Shown: piece after piece, positions 1 through 8,916 of the stretch
Numbering within the stretch: the first letter of the stretch is position 1
How the letters are laid out: every line of letters begins with the position of its first letter
From: Cloacibacterium sp047601505
Lineage (GTDB): Bacteria > Bacteroidota > Bacteroidia > Flavobacteriales > Weeksellaceae
Reading direction: 5' to 3'
Assembly: GCF_047601505.1 (NCBI RefSeq)
Contig: NZ_JASGJD010000001.1
Span: 1,736,001 to 1,800,000 of the forward strand
Length of the DNA stretch: 64,000 nucleotides
Notes under the pieces: model-generated
The model's database searches: none
What the model was told of the DNA's origin: nothing
What the model saw: the letters and a program-made list of their open reading frames with translations, nothing else
Made by a program: the position numbers and the translations under genes

Positions 1-251
1 CAGATGATGGCGGTTTTATCTCCTCTTAAATTAAGATGCCTGTCTAAACAATTTTTGGTAATATTGAGTTTGGCATTTTTGAACCAAGTGATTTTTGCCT
101 CTTCCATATCAAAATCTACCACTTTTGTCCATCTTTGGTACCAAACAAAATTTTCGTCTGCTACTTTATCCCAGAATTTTTTAGGGTTTTTGATGGATTT
201 TTTGTACTGTTTGAAATAATCTGGCAGATTGTCTATTACATAATTCTTCAT
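1..251 (-). CDS. acs: acetyl-CoA synthetase, N-terminal part (runs off the window)
   Basis: Only the first 83 codons are present; the gene continues past the left edge. Reading leftwards from the ATG at 251, the protein has the acetyl-CoA synthetase N-terminal domain: an FW..VA..NFVWYQRWTKV stretch, then the hallmark NCLDRHL followed by GDKTAIIW near the window edge. The family makes acetyl-CoA from acetate, ATP and CoA in the cytoplasm. It starts 28 bases after the stop of the propionyl-CoA-synthetase-like gene, so it is probably the last visible gene of the carboxylate operon. The assignment is firm for the family; the active-site half cannot be seen. Confidence 0.85.
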   Translation of the reverse strand, partial: MKNYVIDNLPDYFKQYKKSIKNPKKFWDKVADENFVWYQRWTKVVDFDMEEAKITWFKNAKLNITKNCLDRHLNLRGDKTAII

Positions 252-279
252 GATTGTTTCTATTTTTTTTAAATTCAAA

Positions 280-2172
280 TTATTTTCGGTATTCTATAAA
301 TTTTTCTTCTAATTCTGCTATAATGGTTTCGTCGTCTATTGTAGAAGGAATTTGAAATTCTTTACCATCAAGCATTGTTCTAATCATTTTTCTTAAAATT
401 TTTCCAGAACGTGTTTTTGGTAATCTTTTCACCACTACAATATTTCTGAGACAAGCTACAGCGCCTATTTTTTCTCTTACAATATTTATTACTTCTTTTT
501 CTAAATTCTCTTCAGAAATGTCTACGCCAGATTTTAATACAGCTAAACCAAATGGAATTTGTCCTTTTAGTTCGTCTTCAATTCCTACCACGCAACATTC
601 GGTAACATCTTTGTGTCCAGAAACGGCTTCTTCCATTTCGGCCGTAGAAAGTCTGTGTCCTGCAACATTTATAATGTCATCAACTCTTCCCGAGATAAAA
701 ATGTAATTTTCTTCGTCTTTAATTGCTCCATCGCCAGAGAAATAATAACCTGGGAATTTTGCTAAATATCCGTAATGAAATCTCTCGTAATCTCCCCAAA
801 TTCCTAATAAAGCACCTGGAGGAAGCGGAAGTTTTATCACTAAATAACCTTCGTGGTGAGGTTCTAATTCGTAGCCTTCTTCATCGAAAATTTTTATATC
901 ATATCCCGGAATTGGTTTTCCTGCGGAAGCTCTTTTTACTTCTGCTGCTTCTACACCAGGCATTAAGCTCAGCATTGGCCAGCCAGATTCTGTTTGCCAC
1001 CAATGGTCTATTGGTGTAATTCCTACTTTTTCTTCGTACCAATCTAATGTAGCAACATCGCATCTTTCGCCTGCGAGAAACTGAGTTCTAAGGCTAGAAA
1101 TGTCATGTTTTTTGATGAATTCGCCATTTGGGTCTTCTTTTTTAATAGCTCTAATTGCAGTAGGAGCAGTGAACATTACAGAAACTTTATATTCTTCAAT
1201 TACACGCCAAGTAGTGCCTGCATCTGGTGTCATAATTGGTTTTCCTTCGTAGATAATAGAAGTATTTCTATTAAAAAGTGGACCGTAAATAATAAAACTA
1301 TGTCCAACTACCCAACCAATGTCTGATGCAGCCCAAAAAACTTCTCCTTCATTGAGTCCATATATGTTTTTCATCGAAAATTTAAGAGCGGTAGCGTATC
1401 CTCCAGTATCTCTTACCACACCTTTTGGTTTGCCTGTAGTACCAGAAGTGTAAAGAATATATAATGGATGTGTAGATTCTACAGAAACACAATCTGCAGG
1501 CTCAGATTTTTCTAATAATTCTTGAAAATTAGTGAGTTGAGGTTCATTTTCCCAATCTACTTTGTTGCCCCAAAGTTGTCTGTCGAAAACCACAATATTT
1601 TCGGGTTTGTGAGCAGATAATTCGTAAGCTTCTTTTACAAACGGAAGATAAGGAACTCTTTTTTTAACTTCTACACCAGCACTTGCTGTGATGATTACTT
1701 TTGGGTTACAATCGTCTATTCTTATAGCTAATTCGTGTGGAGCAAAACCTCCAAAAACTACAGAATGCGTTATCCCAAGTCTTGCACAAGCAAGCATAGC
1801 ATAAGCAGCCTGAGGAATCATTGGCATGTAAATAACTGCGGTATCTCCTTTTTTTAGACCAAGAGATTGCAAACCTCCTGCAAATTTTGAAACATTTTCT
1901 TGCAATTCTTTGAAGGAAATCTTCAGTTTAGTATCTGTTACCGGCGAATCGTAAATATAAGCAATCTGTTCTCCATAACCATCTTCTACATGTTTATCTA
2001 CAGCAAGATAGCAAGCGTTCAGTTCGCCATCTGCATACCAGACAGGGTAGTTGTTTTCTCCTTCAGAGAGAATGTTTTGAGGTTTTTTAAACCATTGAAT
2101 GTTTTCGGATTGTTGTGCCCAAAATTGTTCCTTGTTTTCAATACTATTGAGGAACATTTCATTCGCTTTCAT
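280..2172 (-). CDS. prpE: propionyl-CoA synthetase-type acyl-CoA ligase
   Basis: 630-residue AMP-forming acyl-CoA synthetase, the usual length for PrpE/ACSS3. Visible: the N-terminal ACS domain, the P-loop-like YTSGTTGKPKGVVR followed by DTGGYA (typical of PrpE rather than Acs), SDIGWVVGHS, the WWQTESGWP adenine/acyl region, SGRVDDIINVAGHRLST, and PKTRSGK with the conserved acetylatable lysine at K591. It should activate propionate, and perhaps acetate, to the CoA thioester. It lies 36 bases after the response regulator and 28 before acs. Met-6 is an alternative start. Substrate preference is inferred from motif similarity only. Confidence 0.85.
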   Translation of the reverse strand: MKANEMFLNSIENKEQFWAQQSENIQWFKKPQNILSEGENNYPVWYADGELNACYLAVDKHVEDGYGEQIAYIYDSPVTDTKLKISFKELQENVSKFAGGLQSLGLKKGDTAVIYMPMIPQAAYAMLACARLGITHSVVFGGFAPHELAIRIDDCNPKVIITASAGVEVKKRVPYLPFVKEAYELSAHKPENIVVFDRQLWGNKVDWENEPQLTNFQELLEKSEPADCVSVESTHPLYILYTSGTTGKPKGVVRDTGGYATALKFSMKNIYGLNEGEVFWAASDIGWVVGHSFIIYGPLFNRNTSIIYEGKPIMTPDAGTTWRVIEEYKVSVMFTAPTAIRAIKKEDPNGEFIKKHDISSLRTQFLAGERCDVATLDWYEEKVGITPIDHWWQTESGWPMLSLMPGVEAAEVKRASAGKPIPGYDIKIFDEEGYELEPHHEGYLVIKLPLPPGALLGIWGDYERFHYGYLAKFPGYYFSGDGAIKDEENYIFISGRVDDIINVAGHRLSTAEMEEAVSGHKDVTECCVVGIEDELKGQIPFGLAVLKSGVDISEENLEKEVINIVREKIGAVACLRNIVVVKRLPKTRSGKILRKMIRTMLDGKEFQIPSTIDDETIIAELEEKFIEYRK

Positions 2173-2208
2173 TGTGTTGGTGTTTTTTAGGTTAATATGT
2201 ATTTGTTT

Positions 2209-2574
2209 TTATGTTTCTAATAATTCATCTATTTGTTGAGTTAATTTTTTAATGGAATAAGGTTTTGTAACATAAGCATCTGCGCCCAATTTTAATCCTT
2301 TTTCAATATCCGCAGGATTGGTTTTGGCAGATAGAAAAACTACTTTGCAATTTTTCAGTTTTTCTTGTTTTCTTATTTCCTGTATTGTGGTATATCCATC
2401 TACATTTGGCATCATTACGTCTAATAAAATTACGTCTGGAATTTCTTCTTTTAGTAATTCTAAAACTTCTGAGCCATCTCTTGCAATAAATACTTCATAT
2501 CCATTTTTTCTAAAAGTATATTCCAGCGTCATTACAATTTTGTGTTCGTCATCTGCAATTAAAATTTTTCTCAT
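2209..2574 (-). CDS. single-domain response regulator (CrbR/CheY-like receiver)
   Basis: 121 residues, all of it a receiver domain: acidic pair D8/D9, phospho-acceptor D52 in VILLDVMMP, S82 and K104 in VTKPYS. There is no DNA-binding output domain. Its ATG overlaps the last four bases of the sensor kinase gene (ATGA), so the two are translationally coupled and form a pair. In gammaproteobacteria, CrbS (symporter-kinase) works with the LuxR-type regulator CrbR to induce acs; this partner sits next to acs but lacks the HTH. It must act through a protein partner or a phosphorelay. The function is inferred from context. Confidence 0.85.
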   Translation of the reverse strand: MRKILIADDEHKIVMTLEYTFRKNGYEVFIARDGSEVLELLKEEIPDVILLDVMMPNVDGYTTIQEIRKQEKLKNCKVVFLSAKTNPADIEKGLKLGADAYVTKPYSIKKLTQQIDELLET

Positions 2575-5246
2575 ACAGCTTCATTTTTGTCATTATTCAT
2601 TAATATATTTATTGTTACTCCAATCTCTTTGTTTTCGGCAAAAATTTTACCTTGATGTGCATTGATGATGTTTCTACAAATCGCCAATCCCAATCCTGTG
2701 CCAACAGGTTTTCTAATATTTTGATGTTTAGATTGATAAAATTTGTCGAAAATTAATTCAATATCTTCAATAGGAATGTTTTTTCCAGTGTTAAAAATTT
2801 CAATTTTTAAGAAATTGTCTTTTTCTTGAAATTTTGCTTGTATCATGCCTCCATCTTCCGTGAATTTATAAGCATTTCCGAGTATGTTTTGAAATACCTG
2901 AATAATTCTTGCCTCGTCATAAAAATATTCATTTTTATTCAATAAATTAATCTCAGAATGATGAATTTTTTTCTGTTGGATGAGATGATAAATAGGGTTT
3001 AAGGCTTTATGATAAGTATCTATAATGTTATTTTTTTGAATGTTTAATTTAATCGTTCCAGATTCTAATTTGTCTAAATACAGAATATCGTTGATGAGTT
3101 CGTTCAATCGGTCAGATTCTGTAATAATGTTGTTTAGGAAATCTTTTTTGATGTCTGTAGGAATTTCGTCGTCATCCAAAAGTATTTCTCCGGCAGCTTT
3201 TATTGCGGTAATTGGAGTTCGGAGTTCGTGCGTTACAGAATCCAAAAAATCGTCTTTTTGTTTATCTTTTTCTATTAAGCTGCTGTTTGCAGAGCGCAAA
3301 TCGTCCGAAAGTCTTCTCAATTGTCTGGATTGTTCGGTTAGTTTTCGGTTTAAAGTGATGTTTTCTTTGCTTTCTTCTAAAATTTTGAGTACTTCGGGAA
3401 GAGAAATTTTGTCTTCTTTGGTTACACTTTCAATTAATATTTTTGCCGAAGCATTGCCAATTCTCCCCGAAAGTAAATTCTCCGAAAATTTTATAAATCT
3501 AGAATCTGCGGTGTCATTTTCATCATCGATATTGTATTTTAAATTGAAAATTTTAAGCGCTTGTCTGGTTTTTTTGTCTCCCAAAAATCTCACCAAAATT
3601 CTTCTAATATCCGAAACATTCGCTTTTCCTTTCCAGATGTAAGCTCCTTCGTGGTTTTTGATATATTTGTTAATATCCACATAAATTTCGGCGTAATTTC
3701 TTTCTCTGTAATTTCCTTTAGAACTCACCGAAATAATGCTAAAAAGTGCTGAATTTGCCAAAATACTCCAGAAAAATACTTGCGGAATGGTTTCTAAATA
3801 AGGAATTCTGAAAAAACTGAGAAATGATTGTTGATGTTCTGTAATATTTGGATTGATAGCTTGTAAATACTGTGGAATAATCAAGTTAAAATAACAAATA
3901 AAAACACCTGCAATTAATCCTACTAATGCGCCAGAATAGGTGCCTCTTCTCCAGAAAATTGCTCCGAAAAACGAAGGTCCAAGTTGTGCAATCAATACAA
4001 ATGAAACCAAGCCAACGGAGAAAAGAGTAGATTCTAAAATTAAATATTTGTAGAAAATAAATGCGGTAACAATAAGCGAAAAAATGCTTATTTTTCTAAT
4101 ATTTACAATGTTTTTGTTGTTGAAAGTGTCGTTTTTTGTTTTAAAAGTATCAATCCATCCGTAAGGAATTATTACGTTGTTTGATAGCATTATCGATAGC
4201 GTGATGCTGGAGATAATAATCATGGAAATACTAGCACTCAAACCTCCCAAAAATACAATTACAGAGATTAAAACGTTTCCAAATTTCTGCGGAATGAGAA
4301 TAGGAAAGAGCTCTGGATTTACATTTTGTCCGAAAAATAATATTTTGCCTCCCCAAGCTATCGGAAATACAAAAAAGTTAAAAAGCAATAAGTATAAAGG
4401 GAAAACCCAAATGGCAGTTTTTAAGAAATTTTCTTTTCTGTTTTCGATTATTGTAGTGTGGAATTGTCTCGGCAATAAAAAAATGGCAGACATAGAAAGC
4501 ATAGAAGTTACCATCCAATTGAAACTTCCTTCTAAACCGTTGAAAGAGTTTCTTTTGGCGAAATCTGGAAGAAATTTTGCTTTTTCATAAATATCTTCAA
4601 AACCATTGAAAATTCCGTAAGTAACAAAAATTCCTAAGATGATGAAAAATACTAATTTTAGGAAACTTTCTACCGCTACTGCAGAAATTATTCCTAGTCT
4701 TTTTTCTGAAGCATCTACATATCTTGTTCCGTAGTACGAAGAAAAAATTGCAATAAGTAAAACCACGTAAGTTGCAGTATCTGTGAAAATATTATCTGGA
4801 TTTTCGGTTTTTGTTACTAGGTGAAATGTATCGGAAATGGCTTTAATCTGAAGTCCGATATAGGGAATAATTGCCAAAATGCAAACTACCGCAATTATAG
4901 CTCCGAAAAATCTACTGTTTCCATATCTTAAAGAAATAAAATCTGCTATGGAAGAAATTTTGTTAACTCTGGAAATTCTTACAATTTTAGAATTTATCAC
5001 AATCCACGCAGGAATTACGATTATTGGACCAATGTAAATCGTAAGATATTGCAAACCTTGGTTGGCTGCAACGCCAATACTTCCATAATACGTCCAAGCG
5101 GTGCAATAGACAGCTAAAGATAATGAATAAATGTAAGGATTATTAGCCCAGAAATTACTTTTTCTCTTCTCTGCCCAGAAAGCAATGAAGAAAAGAAGCG
5201 CTAAATAAAGCATAATAACCAGAAATAATTCTAAATTATTCATCAA
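2571..5246 (-). CDS. sodium:solute symporter-histidine kinase fusion (CrbS/CbrA-like)
   Basis: 891-residue sensor. Residues 1-510 or so form an SLC5-type (SSS) module with about 13 hydrophobic segments, including YCTAWTYYGSIGVAANQG near the start and SISSIADFISLRYG. Then come a linker, a coiled coil (SRQLRRLSDDLRSAN) and a HisKA domain with H673 in the HELRTP box. The HATPase has the N box (NILGNAYKFTEDGG) and GTGLGLAI. CrbS/CbrA proteins couple a transport-like domain to phosphorylation and control acetate or amino-acid use. Position between a carboxylate transporter set and acyl-CoA synthetases suggests it senses short-chain carboxylates. Its start overlaps the small upstream gene by 11 bases. 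Confidence 0.88.
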   Translation of the reverse strand: MMNNLELFLVIMLYLALLFFIAFWAEKRKSNFWANNPYIYSLSLAVYCTAWTYYGSIGVAANQGLQYLTIYIGPIIVIPAWIVINSKIVRISRVNKISSIADFISLRYGNSRFFGAIIAVVCILAIIPYIGLQIKAISDTFHLVTKTENPDNIFTDTATYVVLLIAIFSSYYGTRYVDASEKRLGIISAVAVESFLKLVFFIILGIFVTYGIFNGFEDIYEKAKFLPDFAKRNSFNGLEGSFNWMVTSMLSMSAIFLLPRQFHTTIIENRKENFLKTAIWVFPLYLLLFNFFVFPIAWGGKILFFGQNVNPELFPILIPQKFGNVLISVIVFLGGLSASISMIIISSITLSIMLSNNVIIPYGWIDTFKTKNDTFNNKNIVNIRKISIFSLIVTAFIFYKYLILESTLFSVGLVSFVLIAQLGPSFFGAIFWRRGTYSGALVGLIAGVFICYFNLIIPQYLQAINPNITEHQQSFLSFFRIPYLETIPQVFFWSILANSALFSIISVSSKGNYRERNYAEIYVDINKYIKNHEGAYIWKGKANVSDIRRILVRFLGDKKTRQALKIFNLKYNIDDENDTADSRFIKFSENLLSGRIGNASAKILIESVTKEDKISLPEVLKILEESKENITLNRKLTEQSRQLRRLSDDLRSANSSLIEKDKQKDDFLDSVTHELRTPITAIKAAGEILLDDDEIPTDIKKDFLNNIITESDRLNELINDILYLDKLESGTIKLNIQKNNIIDTYHKALNPIYHLIQQKKIHHSEINLLNKNEYFYDEARIIQVFQNILGNAYKFTEDGGMIQAKFQEKDNFLKIEIFNTGKNIPIEDIELIFDKFYQSKHQNIRKPVGTGLGLAICRNIINAHQGKIFAENKEIGVTINILMNNDKNEAV

Positions 5247-5430
5247 ATTTTTTAAAAATTATAAATGAAACAATTACGGAAATTAACCAAACTCCGAAAA
5301 TGTAAACATAGATGATGGGAAGCCCGAAAAAGCTTTCAGATTTATTAAAAATGAGCAAAATTGGTGCGTTGAATAGTACAAAAAGTACTACACTCAAAAT
5401 CACCAATTTTTGCTCGTGTCTCTTTTTCAT
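5236..5430 (-). CDS. small two-helix membrane protein upstream of the symporter-kinase
   Basis: 64 residues with a basic N terminus (MKKRHEQK) and two hydrophobic helices at roughly 9-28 and 38-60. It overlaps the symporter-kinase gene by 11 bases, so the two are probably translated together. Small two-helix proteins also precede true SSS acetate permeases (the YjcH/ActP pair), which suggests an accessory subunit of the symporter-like domain. That is an analogy from size, topology and position; I cannot show homology. Coding is supported by the tight overlap. Confidence 0.7.
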   Translation of the reverse strand: MKKRHEQKLVILSVVLFVLFNAPILLIFNKSESFFGLPIIYVYIFGVWLISVIVSFIIFKKFDE

Positions 5431-5484
5431 AGTTGATAAATGATGATTACTAAATCTTTAGCAATTATCAAATTTTTAAAAATA

Positions 5485-5518
5485 GATGGCAAATAGTTGT
5501 TATGAAATATTTGCCATC
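5485..5518. terminator. 11-bp perfect hairpin between the small membrane genes
   Basis: GATGGCAAATA (5485-5495) pairs exactly with TATTTGCCATC (5508-5518) across a 12-base loop. On the minus strand, the direction of the flanking genes, it is followed by a T-rich run broken by As. It is a plausible partial terminator after the 5524-5751 gene. Confidence 0.55.
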
Positions 5519-5523
5519 AATAA

Positions 5524-5751
5524 TCATTTATTTTTTGCAGAATATTCGCCTTTTAGCGCGTAAAATCCGAATACTCCTAAACCTCCTACTACAATTGGCA
5601 TTAATATAAAAACGATGATAATGCCAAAAACAAGGTCTTCTTGTTTGCCTGAAGTGATTTTTGGAATTCCTAAAACGGTAAGTCCTAGATAGGCTACAAG
5701 TGCTGCTAAAGCTAACCAAATAATTCCTAATATTTTTTTAATTGCGTCCAT
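5524..5751 (-). CDS. small two-helix membrane protein (DUF6814-like)
   Basis: 75 residues with two long hydrophobic helices (about 5-30 and 40-66) around a polar GIPKITSGKQEDL loop, ending in charged EYSAKNK. It resembles the small Bacteroidetes membrane proteins found beside MHS-type transporters; the DUF6814 label is from memory and should be checked. It lies between the MHS transporter and the symporter-kinase on the same strand, separated from the transporter by a word-repeat stem-loop. Function unknown. An overlapping ORF in another frame (5528-5719) lacks such organisation and is a shadow. Confidence 0.7.
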   Translation of the reverse strand: MDAIKKILGIIWLALAALVAYLGLTVLGIPKITSGKQEDLVFGIIIVFILMPIVVGGLGVFGFYALKGEYSAKNK

Positions 5752-5791
5752 TTTTTCTTTTTTTAAAGTTAGTGAAAATTTTTAAAATTTT

Positions 5792-5897
5792 GTTGGGTGA
5801 TAGAAGTTGGGTGCAGGATGTTTTTTTAGTGTTAAATTTTCTACTTCAATTATTTAACATCCAACATCCAACATCCAACATCCAACATCCAACATCT
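5792..5897. repeat. word-repeat stem-loop with six 7-mers
   Basis: Left arm 5792-5820 carries G-rich words (GTTGGGTG, GTTGGGTGCAGGATG). The centre is AT-rich. The right arm 5856-5897 is six copies of the 7-mer AACATCC, the last copy ending in T. The arms are complementary in the word sense (GGATG with CATCC, GTTGG with CCAAC). It ends 5 bases from the stop of the transporter gene. Confidence 0.75.
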
Positions 5898-5901
5898 GTC
5901 A

Positions 5902-7518
5902 TTAATCTTCTACATTTCTGTCTTTTCCGTCTAAGTAAATTAAACCAATTATTAGACAGACTGCTGCTACGGCAATAGGATACCAGAGTCCTTCTAGATA
6001 CCATTTTGGATGAGCAATTGCTTGTCCTGCTTTTTCTGCAACTGCGTTAGCATCTTTGGCGGTTGTTACCAAATAAGTTGCAACAGCAGGTAATAATCCT
6101 CCGAAAATACCATTACCAATGTGATAAGGAAGAGACATAGAAGTATATCTGATTCTGATTGGGAACATTTCTACCAAAAATGCTGCGATTGGTCCATATA
6201 CCATTGTTACGAAAACTACTTGTATAAAAACCCAGAAAGCTAAAGTCCATTTTGTGTTGCTGTCTATTGTTTTGGTGATTTTGGTTTCTACACGGTCTTT
6301 GCCTTTGTCGTCTTTTAAAATTTGACCATTTTCTATATGTTTGGTTACCACTTCTTTTATGTGGCTTCCGTCTGCATAGAATTTTTGAGAAGTATAAATG
6401 GAATCTATTTTGGTACCTTCTAAGATTTTAACAGAAGCTTCTTTGGTTGCTTTATCGGTTATTTCTTGTTTTTTAGAAAAATCTCCCAATTGATACATTT
6501 TATCGTAAATTGGTCTGTACGAGATAATTGCGATAAACATTCCTATTAACATTATTGGTTTTCTGCCAACTTTGTCTGATAGCCAACCGAAAAGTACAAA
6601 TAAAGGTGTTCCCACGAAAAGTGCAGATGCCATTAGAGAATCTACTTGTTCGGCATCAATATTCATTACTTTTTGCATGAAAGACATGGCGTAGAATTGC
6701 CCAGTGTACCAAATTACACCTTGTCCCATCACTGCTCCGAATAATGCCAATAAAACATATTTGAAATTATATTTATTCCCGAAAGACTCTTTAAGAGGAT
6801 TGGTAGAAGTTTTTCCTTCTTTCTTAGCTTTTGCAAAAAGAGGAGATTCTTTCATGTTTTTACGGATGATGTAAGAAACGCCTACCATTAAAATAGAAAC
6901 CCAAAAAGGAACTCTCCATCCCCAATTGTCGAATTCTTCTGAAGATAAAGAAGTTCTGGTTACCATAATCACAATTAATGAAACAAAAAGCCCAATGGTT
7001 GCGGTAGTTTGAATCCAAGAAGTCCAATATCCACGTCTGTTGTGTTCGGCATATTCTGCTACATAAGTTGCAGCGCCGCCGTATTCTCCACCAAGTGCTA
7101 AACCTTGTAATAAACGAAGAATTAATACTAAAACAGGTGCCATAAAACCAATGGTTTCGTAACTTGGGATACAACCAATTAAAAATGTAGAAAATCCCAT
7201 AATTAATAAAGTGACAAGGAAGGTGTATTTTCTACCAATAATATCTCCTAATCTTCCGAAGAATAAAGCTCCGAAAGGTCTTACTACAAAACCTGCGGCA
7301 AAAGTAGCTAAGGTAGATAAAAATGCAGCTGTAGGATTGTCTGCTGGGAAAAATTTAGTAGATAAAATAACGGCTAAACTCCCGAAAATATAAAAATCGT
7401 ACCATTCTATTAAGGTTCCTAAAGACGAAGCCATAATAATGCTCCATAGAGTGCTTTTCTTTTTGCGATCATCAACGTAAGCGTCGTGTTCTGCTTGTGA
7501 GTTAAATTCGTGGCTCAT
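5902..7518 (-). CDS. MHS-family (metabolite:H+ symporter) MFS transporter
   Basis: 538 residues from the MSHEF start at 7518. A longer in-frame reading to 7596 would overlap the porin gene by 44 bases, so I reject it. The MHS signature SLGTLIEWYDFYIFG opens TM1. FFGRLGDIIGRK and LSDKVGRKP are the two MFS A-type loops, and LLQGLALGGEYGGAATYVAEYA is the TM4-5 motif. About 80 polar residues are inserted between TM8 and TM9 (from YDKMYQLGDF to TIDSNTKW), rich in Lys/Asp/Thr. Relatives carry proline, ketoglutarate or short carboxylates by proton symport. The acs/prpE context favours a monocarboxylate, but that is inference. Confidence 0.85.
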   Translation of the reverse strand: MSHEFNSQAEHDAYVDDRKKKSTLWSIIMASSLGTLIEWYDFYIFGSLAVILSTKFFPADNPTAAFLSTLATFAAGFVVRPFGALFFGRLGDIIGRKYTFLVTLLIMGFSTFLIGCIPSYETIGFMAPVLVLILRLLQGLALGGEYGGAATYVAEYAEHNRRGYWTSWIQTTATIGLFVSLIVIMVTRTSLSSEEFDNWGWRVPFWVSILMVGVSYIIRKNMKESPLFAKAKKEGKTSTNPLKESFGNKYNFKYVLLALFGAVMGQGVIWYTGQFYAMSFMQKVMNIDAEQVDSLMASALFVGTPLFVLFGWLSDKVGRKPIMLIGMFIAIISYRPIYDKMYQLGDFSKKQEITDKATKEASVKILEGTKIDSIYTSQKFYADGSHIKEVVTKHIENGQILKDDKGKDRVETKITKTIDSNTKWTLAFWVFIQVVFVTMVYGPIAAFLVEMFPIRIRYTSMSLPYHIGNGIFGGLLPAVATYLVTTAKDANAVAEKAGQAIAHPKWYLEGLWYPIAVAAVCLIIGLIYLDGKDRNVED

Positions 7519-7552
7519 AATATTTTGTTTTTTTAGTATTGTTGAATTTTTT

Positions 7553-8833
7553 TTAGAATGAATAAGTTGCACTAACCAATGCTCGGAAATTTCCAACGTT
7601 TTCTTTTGCAGAAGTCACTTTTGCGGAAGTGTCCATTGTGCCCCAAGTTGCTGCTGTGTATTCTACTTCTGGAGTAAGTTTAAATTTATTTTCTTTAAAA
7701 TCTACTCTCGCCGAAACTCTCCAAACATTATCTACAGCTCTTGTTGTTCCGTTCAAACCTCTCATGTAAAGAGCCTTGTATCCAGCATCAGAAAGTCCAT
7801 TGTTTTTGGTATATCCAGCGAAAATTCCAGGTGCTATTTTTTGTTTGTTGCTTGCGATATCTAGCCAAAAAGCACTGGTTCTGGTTGGTTTATAAGAATC
7901 TATTCCGTTAGAATTGGCATAACTTCCATATCCTCCTAGCATGACAAGATGCGTGAGGTTTCCTCCAGATATTCCGTAGAATTTAGCAATAATATCATCA
8001 TTCGAATATTTAAAATAGCCAAAAACGGTAGAAGAATTTAATTTTTCGTCTGAAACCAAACCTCCAGATTCGGTAACTGGTTTTAAAGATTGAAATTCTG
8101 CACCTACGCCCGCAACAATGTTTTTATTTTTGAATTGAAGTTGACCGTGTAAAGTAGGAATGGTAGAATTGAAAGAAGGAGTGTTTGGAGCAGTTCCAGT
8201 AACGGAAGAAGCAGTGAATTCTCTGTCTTTGTAGGCAACTAAATCTAAAGAAATTTTATTGGATAATTTTTGTTTAAATCTAATCTGAGAAGCCCATCCA
8301 AAAGGATTGAACATAATTCCTGTGTTGAAATTGGCAACACCAGGGAAAACTTCTGGTACAAAAGTAGGATACCACGTTTGTCCAAAGGTAAGTGATGTTT
8401 TCGTCCAGTCTAGTTTTATGGTAGCATGTCTCAGTCTGAAAAGGCCAATGCTTCCTGTGCCTGAAGTGTTGGCATTTACTTCGGTGTTTCCAAAGAAATC
8501 TCCTTCAATGTTTCCCGAAATTTTAGCTTTAAAAACATCTGGACCTTTAAATTTTACTCCAATTCTGGAAGTTACAGAAAGAAAATTGCTAGAACCTGTT
8601 GCGTTTTTGTCTTCGCCATTAGTGTCTTTTGCAACATCTAACGGATAAAGATTCAAATTATATTCTCTTACATAAGCAGATTTTCTAGAATCGAAAATGT
8701 AATCTGCTCTTGCAAAACCGTAGAGACTTACGTCCCATTCTTTTGGTTTTTCTTGTCCGAACAAAATGTTGCCGAATAATAATGCTACAACACCTGTAAG
8801 GATTGGTTGAGTTTTCTTCATAATTTTGAACAT
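7553..8833 (-). CDS. outer-membrane porin (DcaP-like barrel)
   Basis: 426 residues. A signal peptide ends near LFGQEKPKEW, followed by alternating beta-strand segments and a C-terminal aromatic (ALVSATYSF), as expected for BAM-inserted barrels. SLTFGQTWYPTFVPEVFPG and the YGFARADYIFDSR opening resemble DcaP-type porins of dicarboxylate and other small-acid uptake. It is 34 bases upstream of the MHS transporter on the same strand, so outer- and inner-membrane transport are paired. The start could be Met-1 or Met-5 (MKKTQ). Substrate is not determinable from sequence. Confidence 0.8.
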   Translation of the reverse strand: MFKIMKKTQPILTGVVALLFGNILFGQEKPKEWDVSLYGFARADYIFDSRKSAYVREYNLNLYPLDVAKDTNGEDKNATGSSNFLSVTSRIGVKFKGPDVFKAKISGNIEGDFFGNTEVNANTSGTGSIGLFRLRHATIKLDWTKTSLTFGQTWYPTFVPEVFPGVANFNTGIMFNPFGWASQIRFKQKLSNKISLDLVAYKDREFTASSVTGTAPNTPSFNSTIPTLHGQLQFKNKNIVAGVGAEFQSLKPVTESGGLVSDEKLNSSTVFGYFKYSNDDIIAKFYGISGGNLTHLVMLGGYGSYANSNGIDSYKPTRTSAFWLDIASNKQKIAPGIFAGYTKNNGLSDAGYKALYMRGLNGTTRAVDNVWRVSARVDFKENKFKLTPEVEYTAATWGTMDTSAKVTSAKENVGNFRALVSATYSF

Positions 8834-8916
8834 TTTTTTGTGATTTTAACACAGCTAAACTGATAATAAAAAAAACTCTGTAAAAATTTTGTATATATTT
8901 TTGTTAATTGGTATAG

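Noticed and set aside
2318..2665. Open frames antisense to the two-component, trp and other long genes
   Set aside because: They are codon-complement shadows of conserved genes in AT-rich DNA, without start context or domain signals.
5856..5897. CRISPR-like or VNTR array from the six 7-mers
   Set aside because: Units are 7 bases without spacers and there are no cas genes; it is one arm of an inverted word repeat.
7519..7596. 26-residue N-terminal extension of the MHS transporter
   Set aside because: It would overlap the porin coding end and lacks family similarity; MSHEF at 7518 is the natural start.
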